Assembly: GCF_021441885.1 (NCBI RefSeq)
Contig: NZ_CP090439.1
Location: 1,364,001 to 1,428,000 of the forward strand
Length of the DNA: 64,000 nucleotides
Direction of reading: 5' to 3'
DNA from: Vibrio maritimus
GTDB taxonomy: Bacteria > Pseudomonadota > Gammaproteobacteria > Enterobacterales > Vibrionaceae
A program made the translations under genes and the position numbers. This document shows positions 34,950 to 43,129 of the stretch, piece by piece. The notes beneath the pieces are model-generated. The model made no database searches. It was not told the DNA's origin and saw only the letters and a program-made list of their open reading frames with translations. The first letter of the stretch is position 1, and each line of letters opens with the position of its first letter.

Positions 34950-36708
34950 ACTGCAGGTCGACGAGCCTTCGATATAGCTCGCACGTCTGTAGAAGTTCTC
35001 GGTGATTGCCTTTATCGATCAGGCGACCATGGTCAAGTACCGCAATTTGGTCGGCATGCTGAATGGTGGATAAGCGGTGCGCGATGATAATGGTTGTGCG
35101 ACCTTGCATTAGCTCGTCCAGTGCCTGTTGAACGTGATGTTCGCTTTCGCTATCTAGGGCGCTGGTGGCTTCATCCAATAATAGGATCTTTGGATCTTTT
35201 AGAATCGCTCTGGCGATGGCAATACGTTGACGTTGGCCGCCAGAGAGTCGCACTCCTCGTTCTCCCAAGAAGCTGCCATAATCGTCAGGTAAGTTCATAA
35301 TAAAATCGTGCGCATGCGCCTTTTTCGCGGCTTCAATCACTTCTTCATCAGTGGCGGTTGCGTTGCCATATCGAATGTTGTGAAACACATCATTACTGAA
35401 CAGTGCAGGCTGCTGCGGAACCAATGCCATCTGTTTGCGAAGCTCAAGCGGATCGAAACGTTTGATATCAACTCCGCCAAGCGTGACTTGTCCGCTTTCT
35501 GGGTCGTAGAATCGTTGCATCAGTTCAAATAAGGTTGTTTTACCTGCTCCAGATGGCCCCACAAGCGCGAGTACTTTCCCTTCTTCGGCAACAAGATCAA
35601 GCGATTCAACAGCCGCTTGTGTCGGTCTAGAAGGGTAGTGGAAGACAACTTGATTGAAGGCGACTTCTGGGCGCAATGTATCAGGGGAGAGCACCTCTTC
35701 CGTTGGAGCCGTGATGTGACTTTCTACCTGCAGGATTTCAATTAATCGCTCGGTTGCACCGGCTGCTCTTTGTAGTTCTCCCAAGACTTCAGAAATAGTG
35801 GCGAGAGAGGAGGCAACCATAATAGCGTAAAACACAAATGCCCCCAGATCTCCTGCTGACATAACGCCATTGATAACGTCGCTGCCACCTACCCACAACA
35901 TGCCTGCGATCGCGCTAAAGACAATCACGATGACACCAGAGATGAGAATAGCGCGCTGCTTTACTCGTCGTCGACCTATCTCATAAGCGCGTTCTACTTC
36001 AGTGGCGAACGAAGCGCGCTCTTGCGCTTCAAAGCTATAGCTCTGCACGGTTTTGATATGTTCAATGGCTTCCCCGGCATAGCTTCCTACATCTGCCATT
36101 GAGTCTTGGCTTTGTCTTGAAAGGGCTCGAACTCGTCTGCCATAAAACAAAATAGGAACTAAAATAAATGGCACGGAGGCAAGTACAATTAGCGTCAGTT
36201 TGATATTGGTGGCAAATAGCATGACGATGGCACCTACGCACATCAACGCGCTACGCATTGCCATGGAAAATGACGAGCCGATGATGCTTTGCAGTAGCGT
36301 CGTGTCTGTTGTGATACGAGACATAATGTCGCCGCTGCCATTGGTTTCAAAGTAGCTTGGGTGCAGCGTAATAATGTGGTCAAACACGGCTTGGCGAATG
36401 TCGGCACTCACGCGTTCGCCAACTGATGAGACTAAGTAGAAGCGGAAAAAGGTGCCAATTGAAATGCATAATGTGATGACCAGAATAAACTGGATAGCGT
36501 TTTCAAGGTCGGACAGAGATTGCCGCGTGAATCCTTGGTCTATTAGGATTCGAACACCATGACCGACAGAGAGCGTTAACCCTGCGGTAACGATTAAAGC
36601 GATAAGTGCCGCAAACACCTTCATACGATAGGGTCGAATAAAGGCGAGTAGTTCAATCAAGATCCCCAAGTTTTTGCGTTGTTGTTTTGTCTCGGAGGGA
36701 GTCTGCAT
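34930..36708 (-). CDS. ABC exporter, MsbA-related fused permease/ATPase
   Basis: 592 residues. Six membrane helices (residues ~20-320) are followed by an ATPase domain with Walker A GPSGAGKTTL, signature LSGGQRQR and Walker B ILLLDEATSALD, then the H-loop IIIAHRLST. It works as a homodimer exporting lipids or drugs. The sequence resembles the MsbA-related subgroup rather than MsbA itself, which is normally next to lpxK; that gene is absent here. Substrate unknown. Confidence 0.92.
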   Translation of the reverse strand: MQTPSETKQQRKNLGILIELLAFIRPYRMKVFAALIALIVTAGLTLSVGHGVRILIDQGFTRQSLSDLENAIQFILVITLCISIGTFFRFYLVSSVGERVSADIRQAVFDHIITLHPSYFETNGSGDIMSRITTDTTLLQSIIGSSFSMAMRSALMCVGAIVMLFATNIKLTLIVLASVPFILVPILFYGRRVRALSRQSQDSMADVGSYAGEAIEHIKTVQSYSFEAQERASFATEVERAYEIGRRRVKQRAILISGVIVIVFSAIAGMLWVGGSDVINGVMSAGDLGAFVFYAIMVASSLATISEVLGELQRAAGATERLIEILQVESHITAPTEEVLSPDTLRPEVAFNQVVFHYPSRPTQAAVESLDLVAEEGKVLALVGPSGAGKTTLFELMQRFYDPESGQVTLGGVDIKRFDPLELRKQMALVPQQPALFSNDVFHNIRYGNATATDEEVIEAAKKAHAHDFIMNLPDDYGSFLGERGVRLSGGQRQRIAIARAILKDPKILLLDEATSALDSESEHHVQQALDELMQGRTTIIIAHRLSTIQHADQIAVLDHGRLIDKGNHRELLQTCELYRRLVDLQFKHLAS

Positions 36709-36851
36709 GTTTTGCCCTTTAAGATTCGCTATCTGTGATGGATGTCAAAAGAGAAATGACAATAGGAAAAGCATCCGCACATAACTTGGGACGCTAGTTA
36801 TCTAAAGTACTGTAAAGTATAGAGTATACCTAATGTAAATAGGAAATAGAT

Positions 36852-39413
36852 ATGCACCACTCACTGCCACACTTCGAAGATTGGCCGCGCATTGACTCTG
36901 CGATTAAGCAAGACCCCTTGATTGAGACAGAGGTGGCTAGACTGGTTTCTCTGATGACAATTGAAGAGAAGCTAGGTCAAATGATTCAACCTGATCTTCG
37001 AGGTGTCACGCCCGAATTGGCAAAGCAGTACAAACTCGGCTCCATATTGAACGGAGGAGGCGCGTGGCCGAATGAGAACAAGCGGGCAAGTGCGAGTGAG
37101 TGGGTGTCGCTTGCCGATGATCTTTGGCACGCGGTAGAAGAGGCGTATCGAGACCGTCCATTCAGAATCCCATTTATGTGGGCGACCGATGCCGTTCATG
37201 GACACAACAATGTCTTCTCGGCGACCGTCTTTCCACACAATATTGGCTTAGGAGCCGCTCGGGATCCAGAACTCATTGAAATAATAGGCGTCATTACGGC
37301 CAAAGAGGTCGCGGTAACTGGGCTAGATTGGACATTTGCTCCTACGGTTGCCGTCCCAAGAAATCTAAGATGGGGTAGAGTCTATGAAGGTTACTCAGAA
37401 GACCCAGAGATTACTTACTTGTATGCATCAAAAATGGTGAAAGGTCTGCAAGGATCCGCAGAAGAACTCAAAGGTGACCAGCGTGTTATTTCTAACGTCA
37501 AACATTGGGTTGGAGATGGCGGAACGCTTGACGGGGAGGATAGGGGTAGAAATCACTATGATGAATCTTCGCTTCGCAATATTCATGCAATGGGCTATTT
37601 CAGTGGATTAGAAGCCGGCGCTCAAGTGGTGATGTCTTCTTTCAATTCTTGGGTCAATCTTGCTAACTACGATCACTCACCACAAGACGGCACAGCCTAT
37701 AATCACAAAATCCATGGCAGTCGCTATCTCATTGACGACGTTCTCAAAAGAAAAATGGGATTCGATGGCTTTGTCGTCACGGATTGGCATGGTCATGCTG
37801 AAGTCAGCAAGTGTTCTGATGGTGACGCGACATACGCTATCAATGCAGGTAACGACGTAATGATGGTGCCTGTCTATGAACACTGGATAGCGGTATACGA
37901 AAAGGCGTTAGCGGATATTAAATCTGGCGTCATACCCATGAGTCGTGTTGATGATGCGGTGACGCGTATCCTCAGGGTGAAGATGCGTGCGGGACTTTGG
38001 AATAAGCCCAGCCCTTCAAAGCGTTCACTCGCGGGTAAGCAAAACATACTAGGAGCTCCAGAGCATAGATCTGTCGCGCGTGAGGCCGTTCGTAAATCTT
38101 TGGTATTGTTAAAAAATGAAGGGCAAATCCTGCCGTTGCACCCCACTCAACGCGTGATTCTTACTGGAAGCGGAGCGGATGATATTCAAAAGCAATCCGG
38201 AGGTTGGAACCTGACATGGCAGGGCGATGAGAACAGCTTAGATGACTTTCCTGGTGCGACGACGGTTAAAATGGCATTGATCGAAGAACTTGGGCGTGAC
38301 AATGTCACTTATAGTCCGTCGTTAGATGTACCGCTTTCAAAACAAGATGTCGCTATCGTTGTCATCGGTGAGGACCCATACGCTGAGATGATGGGAGATA
38401 TCAAACCATGGCAGACGTTGGAGTTTGCCAAGCTGAAGCGCAGTTATCGTAAAGATGCAGAGAAGATCCGTCTGCTTCACCAACACGGAGTGCGCGTGAT
38501 TACGATTTTATTCAGCGGTCGTCCTCTTTACCTCAATGAGGAGATAGCAAAATCAGACGCTTTCGTTGCTGCTTGGCTACCAGGCAGTGAAGGTGCGGGG
38601 ATTACTGATGTGCTGATTGCTGACGATGCTGGTAACCCAAGGTTCGATTTTCAAGGGACGTTATCTTACAGTTGGCCCAATACTAAATTAGGCGCGATGG
38701 TTAGTCGCCAACCATTACATATCCCAGACTATGATGTTCCAGAGTTTGAACAGTGTCCGAACGGTGAGCATCGACCTCTGTTTGAGTACGGCTACGGGCT
38801 TAATTACTCGGATAAACTGCAAACAAGGGATCTCACTAACATTCCTCTAGATACCACTAATGAGCTTGCGGGATCTGCAGACGTCAATACCGAGCATTTG
38901 TATGGAGTGAGGGCGTCTATTGGCGACTATCAAATGAAAGTAGAAGATGGCGACCACTCAGAGGGTATAAATGTTTCACGCAATAACGCCCTTCAACTTA
39001 GCGCGATTTCTACCAAGCCCTATAACTACCAACAGCAGCAGGATGCCGTTCACGTGAACTTTCTGGGTGGAGATGCGGTACTAACAATGGCAACTGGTGA
39101 TCAAGAGCCTGAAAACTTTGCTCAGTTCTATGAGTCTGGCAGTATCGCGTTTGATGCAAAAGTCATCTCACCTAGTAGCGAGCCAGTCTATCTCTTCATT
39201 GAGAGGCAAAGTAATGAGGTTCGTAGCCAGTTTTCCAAGTTAGACATTACCGAACAGCTTCACGCCAATGACGAGTTTAAAACCGTCGTGATTCCCGTGA
39301 CTTCGGTTGCTTCTAATTCGGCAGCGTTGAAACAAATCCAAATCCCTTTTGGCATCAAGACTAAAGGAACACTAGACGTTGTCATAGCGAACATACGTTG
39401 GCAACGAGAATAA
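36852..39413 (+). CDS. GH3 exo-beta-glucosidase/glucanase, cytoplasmic form
   Basis: 853 residues in canonical GH3 order: TIM barrel (about 40-390), alpha/beta sandwich (about 400-640) and a C-terminal beta region (about 680-853) resembling a carbohydrate-binding sandwich. The barrel shows MTIEEKLGQMIQPDL, WATDAVHGHNNV, GRVYEGYSEDPE, VKHWVGDGGT and nucleophile Asp311 in VVTDWHGH. The sandwich has the KNEGQILPL and GEDPYAEMMGD (acid Glu region) blocks. It resembles plant ExoI-like enzymes acting on beta-1,3/1,4-glucans. No signal peptide is present although many relatives are secreted, so it probably works on imported oligosaccharides. No copy of the GAAAGCGCTTTC operator was seen upstream. 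Confidence 0.9.
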   Translation: MHHSLPHFEDWPRIDSAIKQDPLIETEVARLVSLMTIEEKLGQMIQPDLRGVTPELAKQYKLGSILNGGGAWPNENKRASASEWVSLADDLWHAVEEAYRDRPFRIPFMWATDAVHGHNNVFSATVFPHNIGLGAARDPELIEIIGVITAKEVAVTGLDWTFAPTVAVPRNLRWGRVYEGYSEDPEITYLYASKMVKGLQGSAEELKGDQRVISNVKHWVGDGGTLDGEDRGRNHYDESSLRNIHAMGYFSGLEAGAQVVMSSFNSWVNLANYDHSPQDGTAYNHKIHGSRYLIDDVLKRKMGFDGFVVTDWHGHAEVSKCSDGDATYAINAGNDVMMVPVYEHWIAVYEKALADIKSGVIPMSRVDDAVTRILRVKMRAGLWNKPSPSKRSLAGKQNILGAPEHRSVAREAVRKSLVLLKNEGQILPLHPTQRVILTGSGADDIQKQSGGWNLTWQGDENSLDDFPGATTVKMALIEELGRDNVTYSPSLDVPLSKQDVAIVVIGEDPYAEMMGDIKPWQTLEFAKLKRSYRKDAEKIRLLHQHGVRVITILFSGRPLYLNEEIAKSDAFVAAWLPGSEGAGITDVLIADDAGNPRFDFQGTLSYSWPNTKLGAMVSRQPLHIPDYDVPEFEQCPNGEHRPLFEYGYGLNYSDKLQTRDLTNIPLDTTNELAGSADVNTEHLYGVRASIGDYQMKVEDGDHSEGINVSRNNALQLSAISTKPYNYQQQQDAVHVNFLGGDAVLTMATGDQEPENFAQFYESGSIAFDAKVISPSSEPVYLFIERQSNEVRSQFSKLDITEQLHANDEFKTVVIPVTSVASNSAALKQIQIPFGIKTKGTLDVVIANIRWQRE

Positions 39414-39509
39414 GTTGTCGCTTGGTACTGTCGTTGGACAACAAAGTTTGAAAATCACTTTTGGAAAAAAGTTTCTTGTTGATTCCAACCCCTCCGCTCA
39501 CCAGATATT

Positions 39510-39630
39510 CGTCATCCTCACCAAAGTGAGGATCTCCTACCACGTGTAGGTGACTGAAAATATTCGACTAAGTCACGTAATTCAACTTTTCAACGCGCTG
39601 AATGAGATCCCCTTTTTCAAGGGGATGACG
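39510..39630. repeat. 121-bp dispersed repeat, copy 1
   Basis: Ends are inverted: CGTCATCCTCAC... and ...CAAGGGGATGACG. Inside, CTCACCAAAGTGAG and CCCCTTTTTCAAGGGG form hairpins, with GTGACTGAAAATATTCGACT in the middle. It is near-identical to copy 2. It has no coding capacity and resembles a MITE-like or REP-like Vibrio repeat. Confidence 0.85.
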
Positions 39631-39751
39631 GTGATTTTGGGTATGGTTTGAAACACCGAATTGGGGCATCGGCGAGTTAGAGCTTGCCTCGACAACATAT
39701 CTTTGGACATAAATGCTCTAGATCCATTCATTTCCAACATACCCATATAAC

Positions 39752-39872
39752 CGTCATCCTCACGAAAGTGAGGATCTCCTACAGAGTGTAGGTGACTGAA
39801 AGTATTCGACTAAGTCGCATAAATCAACTCCGCGACGCGCTGAATGAGATCCCCTTTTTCAAGGGGATGACG
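39752..39872. repeat. 121-bp dispersed repeat, copy 2
   Basis: Same orientation and length as copy 1. Differences are scattered single bases, mainly in the centre (e.g. AAATATTCG versus AAGTATTCG). Compensating bases keep the hairpins. The termini match the shorter element at 9766-9844. Confidence 0.85.
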
Positions 39873-40163
39873 GAGGTTTTTGGAGGGTGCGGACAATTTT
39901 TGTTATGGATAAGTCGCTTAGTGACGCGCCCGGTTCTTTAGGTATCAATCAGGTCTAAACATTCCCAAAAGACATAGAGCTTTTGTGCTTTAGAAGAGAT
40001 CTCCCGGTATCAATCACCATGTACAACTCAATCTAACTTATCCGCCTTTTCATTAATACGATTTATCAGTGAACCAAAGTTCACTCCATTCATTGGGGGG
40101 ATAGATCACGTCTATCCTCTGCAAGCACCATATCGATCTAGTTAAACGTAAAGAGGCTTGCCA

Positions 40164-40508
40164 ATGCATACAACCATCGATTCAACACTGCGGACTGTTA
40201 TTGAGAGCTATGGCCTACCGAATCATGACCTAGACCAATGCAACCAAGACTGGTTTCCCGGGAATTGGTGGTACTCGACTACTGAGTCATCCATATCTAG
40301 AACCGAGGAAAACGGTGTTGCGCATATAATACGTATAGATTCAAAGGTATGCAGACTCTTCCCTTACTTAACTCTGCAAATGGTAAGAACCTGTGTGCGG
40401 CATGAAGGAAAACGCGAGAAGGTAACCTCAAAGGTATGGCGTTGGGCTCTCTCTCAAGTCGGTAAAGAGGCGTTTTTACCTGCGTTCCAACAGAAAATAA
40501 CGAGGTGA
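40164..40508 (+). CDS. Hypothetical protein
   Basis: 114 residues from ATG 40164 (AAAGAGG upstream; a TTG at 40158 is less likely). It is soluble, Trp-rich (DWFPGNWWYST, VWRWALSQVG) and has two Cys. I recognise no family. The stop is two bases before a 27-residue membrane peptide gene with its own ribosome site, so the two are probably co-transcribed. Confidence 0.55.
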   Translation: MHTTIDSTLRTVIESYGLPNHDLDQCNQDWFPGNWWYSTTESSISRTEENGVAHIIRIDSKVCRLFPYLTLQMVRTCVRHEGKREKVTSKVWRWALSQVGKEAFLPAFQQKITR

Positions 40509-40510
40509 TT

Positions 40511-40594
40511 ATGGAGTACTTAGGTTATCTGGTTATAACGTTCCTTCTGGGAGTCCCATTCATCTTCGGTAAACATAAAAAGGATGACGAATGA
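40511..40594 (+). CDS. Candidate 27-residue membrane microprotein
   Basis: ATG with AGGTG five bases upstream. The product is MEYLGYLVITFLLGVPFIFG followed by a charged tail (KHKKDDE). That is one hydrophobic helix with a positive-then-acidic cytoplasmic end, the common design of bacterial single-pass microproteins. It starts two bases after the upstream stop. A 14-codon frame (MNEINQGLQLLGTA) overlaps its stop by ATGA. Not recognised; may be a chance frame, but start context and composition argue for a real gene. Confidence 0.5.
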   Translation: MEYLGYLVITFLLGVPFIFGKHKKDDE

Positions 40595-40743
40595 ACGAAA
40601 TCAACCAAGGCCTACAGCTTTTAGGAACCGCATAGATGATAAGGTCTATGCTCAACTTTCATAACGAGCCAAAACGAATTATCGTTGCAAAGACAATAAG
40701 TAAACGTGATTGTGTAGCTCTAATATCGGCCTTTAACATGATA

Positions 40744-40780
40744 AAAGCGAGTAGCCAAATAAAATGGTTCTCGCTTTTTT
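40744..40780. terminator. Probable bidirectional terminator
   Basis: AAAGCGAG..CCA/TGG..CTCGCTTT with internal mismatches and a T run on the plus side. It lies between the microprotein gene and the convergent DUF1456 gene. Confidence 0.65.
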
Positions 40781-40812
40781 AGTCAATTATCACGTTCGAT
40801 TCGAGATAAAAA

Positions 40813-41292
40813 CTACCCAGTAAACTCTTCAGAATCGGGACGATTGGTAAACTGCACACCATTTAAGAAGTCGCACAGCAGTTGGTCTTCACACTGTTTA
40901 TAGTTTTTGTTGTTTGGCTTGCGGAAATACGCACCAATTTCGTATTTACTTAAACTAATACCAACCACTTCTAGTACGTCCAACACGTCTTCTGCTTTCA
41001 TGTCTAGCGCAATGCGCAGCTTCATGAAAATCATGTTGTTGGTCAACGAGACTTCTGGCTTAGGTTGCTCGCCGTCTTTTTTTCCTCGCTTGAGGTTAAT
41101 AAAGCCATTTAAGAATACCGCTAACTCTTGATCCTTCATCTTAACGTAAGATTTGTCGCTTTCATCTTTTAACCAGTTTGCCACTTTATCGTGAGCCACA
41201 GTGACTTCGGCCTGCCCGAAAGCTTTCATTATCTGTGCGTTTTTAAGGTTTAACGCGTGTTGGATACGACGTAAAATTTCGTTGTTAGTCAC
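40813..41292 (-). CDS. DUF1456-family protein (YehS-like)
   Basis: 159 residues made of two copies of the DUF1456 unit: NNEILRRIQHALNLKNAQIM with VANWLKDESDKSYVKMKDQE, and NNMIFMKLRIALDMKAEDVL with IGAYFRKPNNKNYKQCEDQL. This all-helical family is widespread in gamma-proteobacteria (E. coli YehS) and has no firm function. It is a single gene. Confidence 0.88.
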   Translation of the reverse strand: MTNNEILRRIQHALNLKNAQIMKAFGQAEVTVAHDKVANWLKDESDKSYVKMKDQELAVFLNGFINLKRGKKDGEQPKPEVSLTNNMIFMKLRIALDMKAEDVLDVLEVVGISLSKYEIGAYFRKPNNKNYKQCEDQLLCDFLNGVQFTNRPDSEEFTG

Positions 41293-41595
41293 TAGGGATT
41301 CCTAAAATGAGTTCTAAGGGTGAATAAAAATCCCATCAATCACATGCGATTTATGGGTGTCTTTATTAAATAGCGTAGTTGACGGTGACTCTAACAGAGA
41401 ACACGTTTCTTCGGTAGGTTAAAAAATGGAAATGAAACGGCCTATTCGAACTAGTTGGCTAAGTTGGCTAAGTTGGTAAGACCCCACTTTCATAGACACT
41501 ATGCTGATTAGGAGAAGTAGTTCAAATCACGACAAAAAACATCGAAACGTTTCGGACTTTATTGTCAAGTTTCAAGCTTTGATGTCCACCTGCAG
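41293..41595. other. Intergenic region with short tandem repeat and palindrome
   Basis: 303 bases upstream of the DUF1456 gene and past the end of the LysR gene. It holds a 9-base tandem repeat AGTTGGCTA (two exact units and one variant, 41453-41479) and a 12-base palindrome CGAAACGTTTCG at 41543-41554 resembling LacI-family sites. No gene seen. Confidence 0.6.
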
Positions 41596-42492
41596 CTACT
41601 TCCAGTGGTCGTTAACAAATTGGTGTTTTTGCAATAACCCAATAAGCTCTGAAAGCACTGGACCGTTGGCATGACGACGGGAGACTAAACAACCGACCGT
41701 CGTCACCCAGCCACTTTTCTCATGCGCAACGGGTAGGGCGATGAGCTTCCCGTCTTGTATGGGCTGTTTAACCAACATCTCAGGTAGGTTTGACCAGCCG
41801 ATTCCCTGCAATACCATGTCTACAAGGTTTTGATGTGTGTTCGCATACCAAACATTGGTGCTGATGCCGTAAGTAAACCAAAGCTCCTGTTTATCCGAAC
41901 TACGATGTACGCATTGGCGATACGCTTTAAGGTCAGAATCTTTGACTATGGGCAGTGTTACTAGGGCATGATCGGGCGCGACAACCGTCAGAAATCTGGC
42001 TTGTCCAAGTACGAAGAAATCCATATCCACTCGCAACTCACCGTCGGCATAGACGATGCCTATCTGCGCAACTTCGTCTCGAACCAATTTTTCGACATCA
42101 AACGTAGAGGCAGTGATGATTTCGAAGTTGGTAACAGGATATTGGTTTGCAAGAGGAGCAAGAATGGAGAGCAGAGTCTTGCTCATTAAGCTTTCGTCGG
42201 CAGCAATCACCAGCTCATGTTCATAATCGTTCGCCAAGGAATCCACTTTCTGATCAAAATACTGTTGCTGGTGAAGTATTGAACGGGCGATTGGCAATAA
42301 CGCTTTGCCGTTGTCAGTCAGTTCAGGCGTATTTTTCTCTCGACTGAATAGGGTTTGGTCAATCGCGATTTCTAAGTTTGATACTGCCTGGCTAACGCCT
42401 GATTGTGCTCGACCTAGTTTGCGTGCTGCGGCTGAGAAAGAGCCGTATTCGCACACGGCAACAAAGACTTTAAGCTGTTCGAAACTGTACAT
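41596..42492 (-). CDS. LysR-family regulator divergent from a PACE efflux gene
   Basis: 298 residues. A winged helix-turn-helix (MYSFEQLKVFVAVCEYGSFS, AAARKLGRAQSGVSQAVSNL) is followed by the effector domain. Its divergent pairing with a PACE transporter over 134 bases is the typical arrangement for this efflux family (as with AceR-AceI), so it probably activates the efflux gene in response to its substrate. An ATCAC-N5-GTGAT dyad lies between them. Confidence 0.92.
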   Translation of the reverse strand: MYSFEQLKVFVAVCEYGSFSAAARKLGRAQSGVSQAVSNLEIAIDQTLFSREKNTPELTDNGKALLPIARSILHQQQYFDQKVDSLANDYEHELVIAADESLMSKTLLSILAPLANQYPVTNFEIITASTFDVEKLVRDEVAQIGIVYADGELRVDMDFFVLGQARFLTVVAPDHALVTLPIVKDSDLKAYRQCVHRSSDKQELWFTYGISTNVWYANTHQNLVDMVLQGIGWSNLPEMLVKQPIQDGKLIALPVAHEKSGWVTTVGCLVSRRHANGPVLSELIGLLQKHQFVNDHWK

Positions 42493-42525
42493 AGCGATTC
42501 CAAATCACAGATTTATTTCAAAGGT

Positions 42526-42540
42526 ATCACGATGTGTGAT
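42526..42540. promoter_or_regulatory. Candidate LysR binding dyad
   Basis: ATCAC-GATGT-GTGAT inverted repeat, 33 bases from the LysR start and 87 from the PACE start. It fits the partly symmetric sites LysR proteins use. Confidence 0.5.
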
Positions 42541-42626
42541 GGTTGTTAACTTTCTATCTAATTTTAGGCAGGCATAATCATTGTCAATTCATTATTAAAC
42601 AAAGAACAGAAAATGAGGAGTTGAAA

Positions 42627-43052
42627 ATGGGAGTGCTTGAAAGAGTCTTTCATTCAGTATTGTTTGAAGTGTTAGCAGTGAGCTTATCTATTGCGGGTTT
42701 AGCCATTTTTACTGATCATGATGTCACTCGACTATCAGGGACCATGATTGTTATCGCGACAATGGCGATGTGTTGGAATTATATCTTCAATCTTATCTTC
42801 GACTACTTCGTAAAAGGTGAGCGTGTAGAACGAACCGTGATGGTTAGAGTTGTTCACGTGCTACTGTTTGAAGCTGGACTATTGATAGCCACAGTACCCG
42901 TCATGGCGTACATGCTAGGTGTAAATTTATGGCAGGCGTTTTTGATGGACATTGGCGTGACCATTTTTGTTACCGTCTACGCATTCTTGTTTAACTTAAC
43001 GTACGACCATATTCGACTGTGGGTGATCAATCATCGTCAGGCAACAGCCTAG
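42627..43052 (+). CDS. PACE-family multidrug/biocide efflux protein
   Basis: 141 residues, the family's normal size. Four membrane helices form two bacterial-transmembrane-pair repeats: RVFHSVLFEVLAVSLSIAG and VVHVLLFEAGLLIATVPVMA, each with the conserved FE. Glu14 corresponds to the essential helix-1 Glu of AceI. WNYIFNLIFDYF and FLFNLTYDHIRLWV are the second helices of each pair. PACE proteins export biocides such as chlorhexidine, or short diamines, using the proton gradient. ATG 42627 has AGGAG upstream; the upstream extension in frame lacks family support. Confidence 0.92.
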   Translation: MGVLERVFHSVLFEVLAVSLSIAGLAIFTDHDVTRLSGTMIVIATMAMCWNYIFNLIFDYFVKGERVERTVMVRVVHVLLFEAGLLIATVPVMAYMLGVNLWQAFLMDIGVTIFVTVYAFLFNLTYDHIRLWVINHRQATA

Positions 43053-43078
43053 TTGATAACGGTAGTATCTACAGATGC

Positions 43079-43110
43079 AAAAAGGGCTAATCCATGGATT
43101 AGCCCTTTTT
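43079..43110. terminator. Bidirectional terminator
   Basis: Perfect palindrome AAAAAGGGCTAATC-CATG-GATTAGCCCTTTTT between the PACE gene and the convergent GH3 gene. Confidence 0.92.
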
Positions 43111-43129
43111 GATTGAGTTCGAATCGTGA

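Larger units (their letters stand above)
39414..40163. other. Repeat-containing spacer
   Basis: 750 bases without a convincing gene. It contains two ~121-base near-identical repeats (39510-39630 and 39752-39872) separated by 121 bases of unique sequence, then about 290 bases in which I see nothing recognisable. Confidence 0.7.

Noticed and set aside
40635..40780. Short plus-strand frame starting MIRSMLNFHNEPKR
   Set aside because: No ribosome site, and it runs into the terminator stem at 40744-40780.
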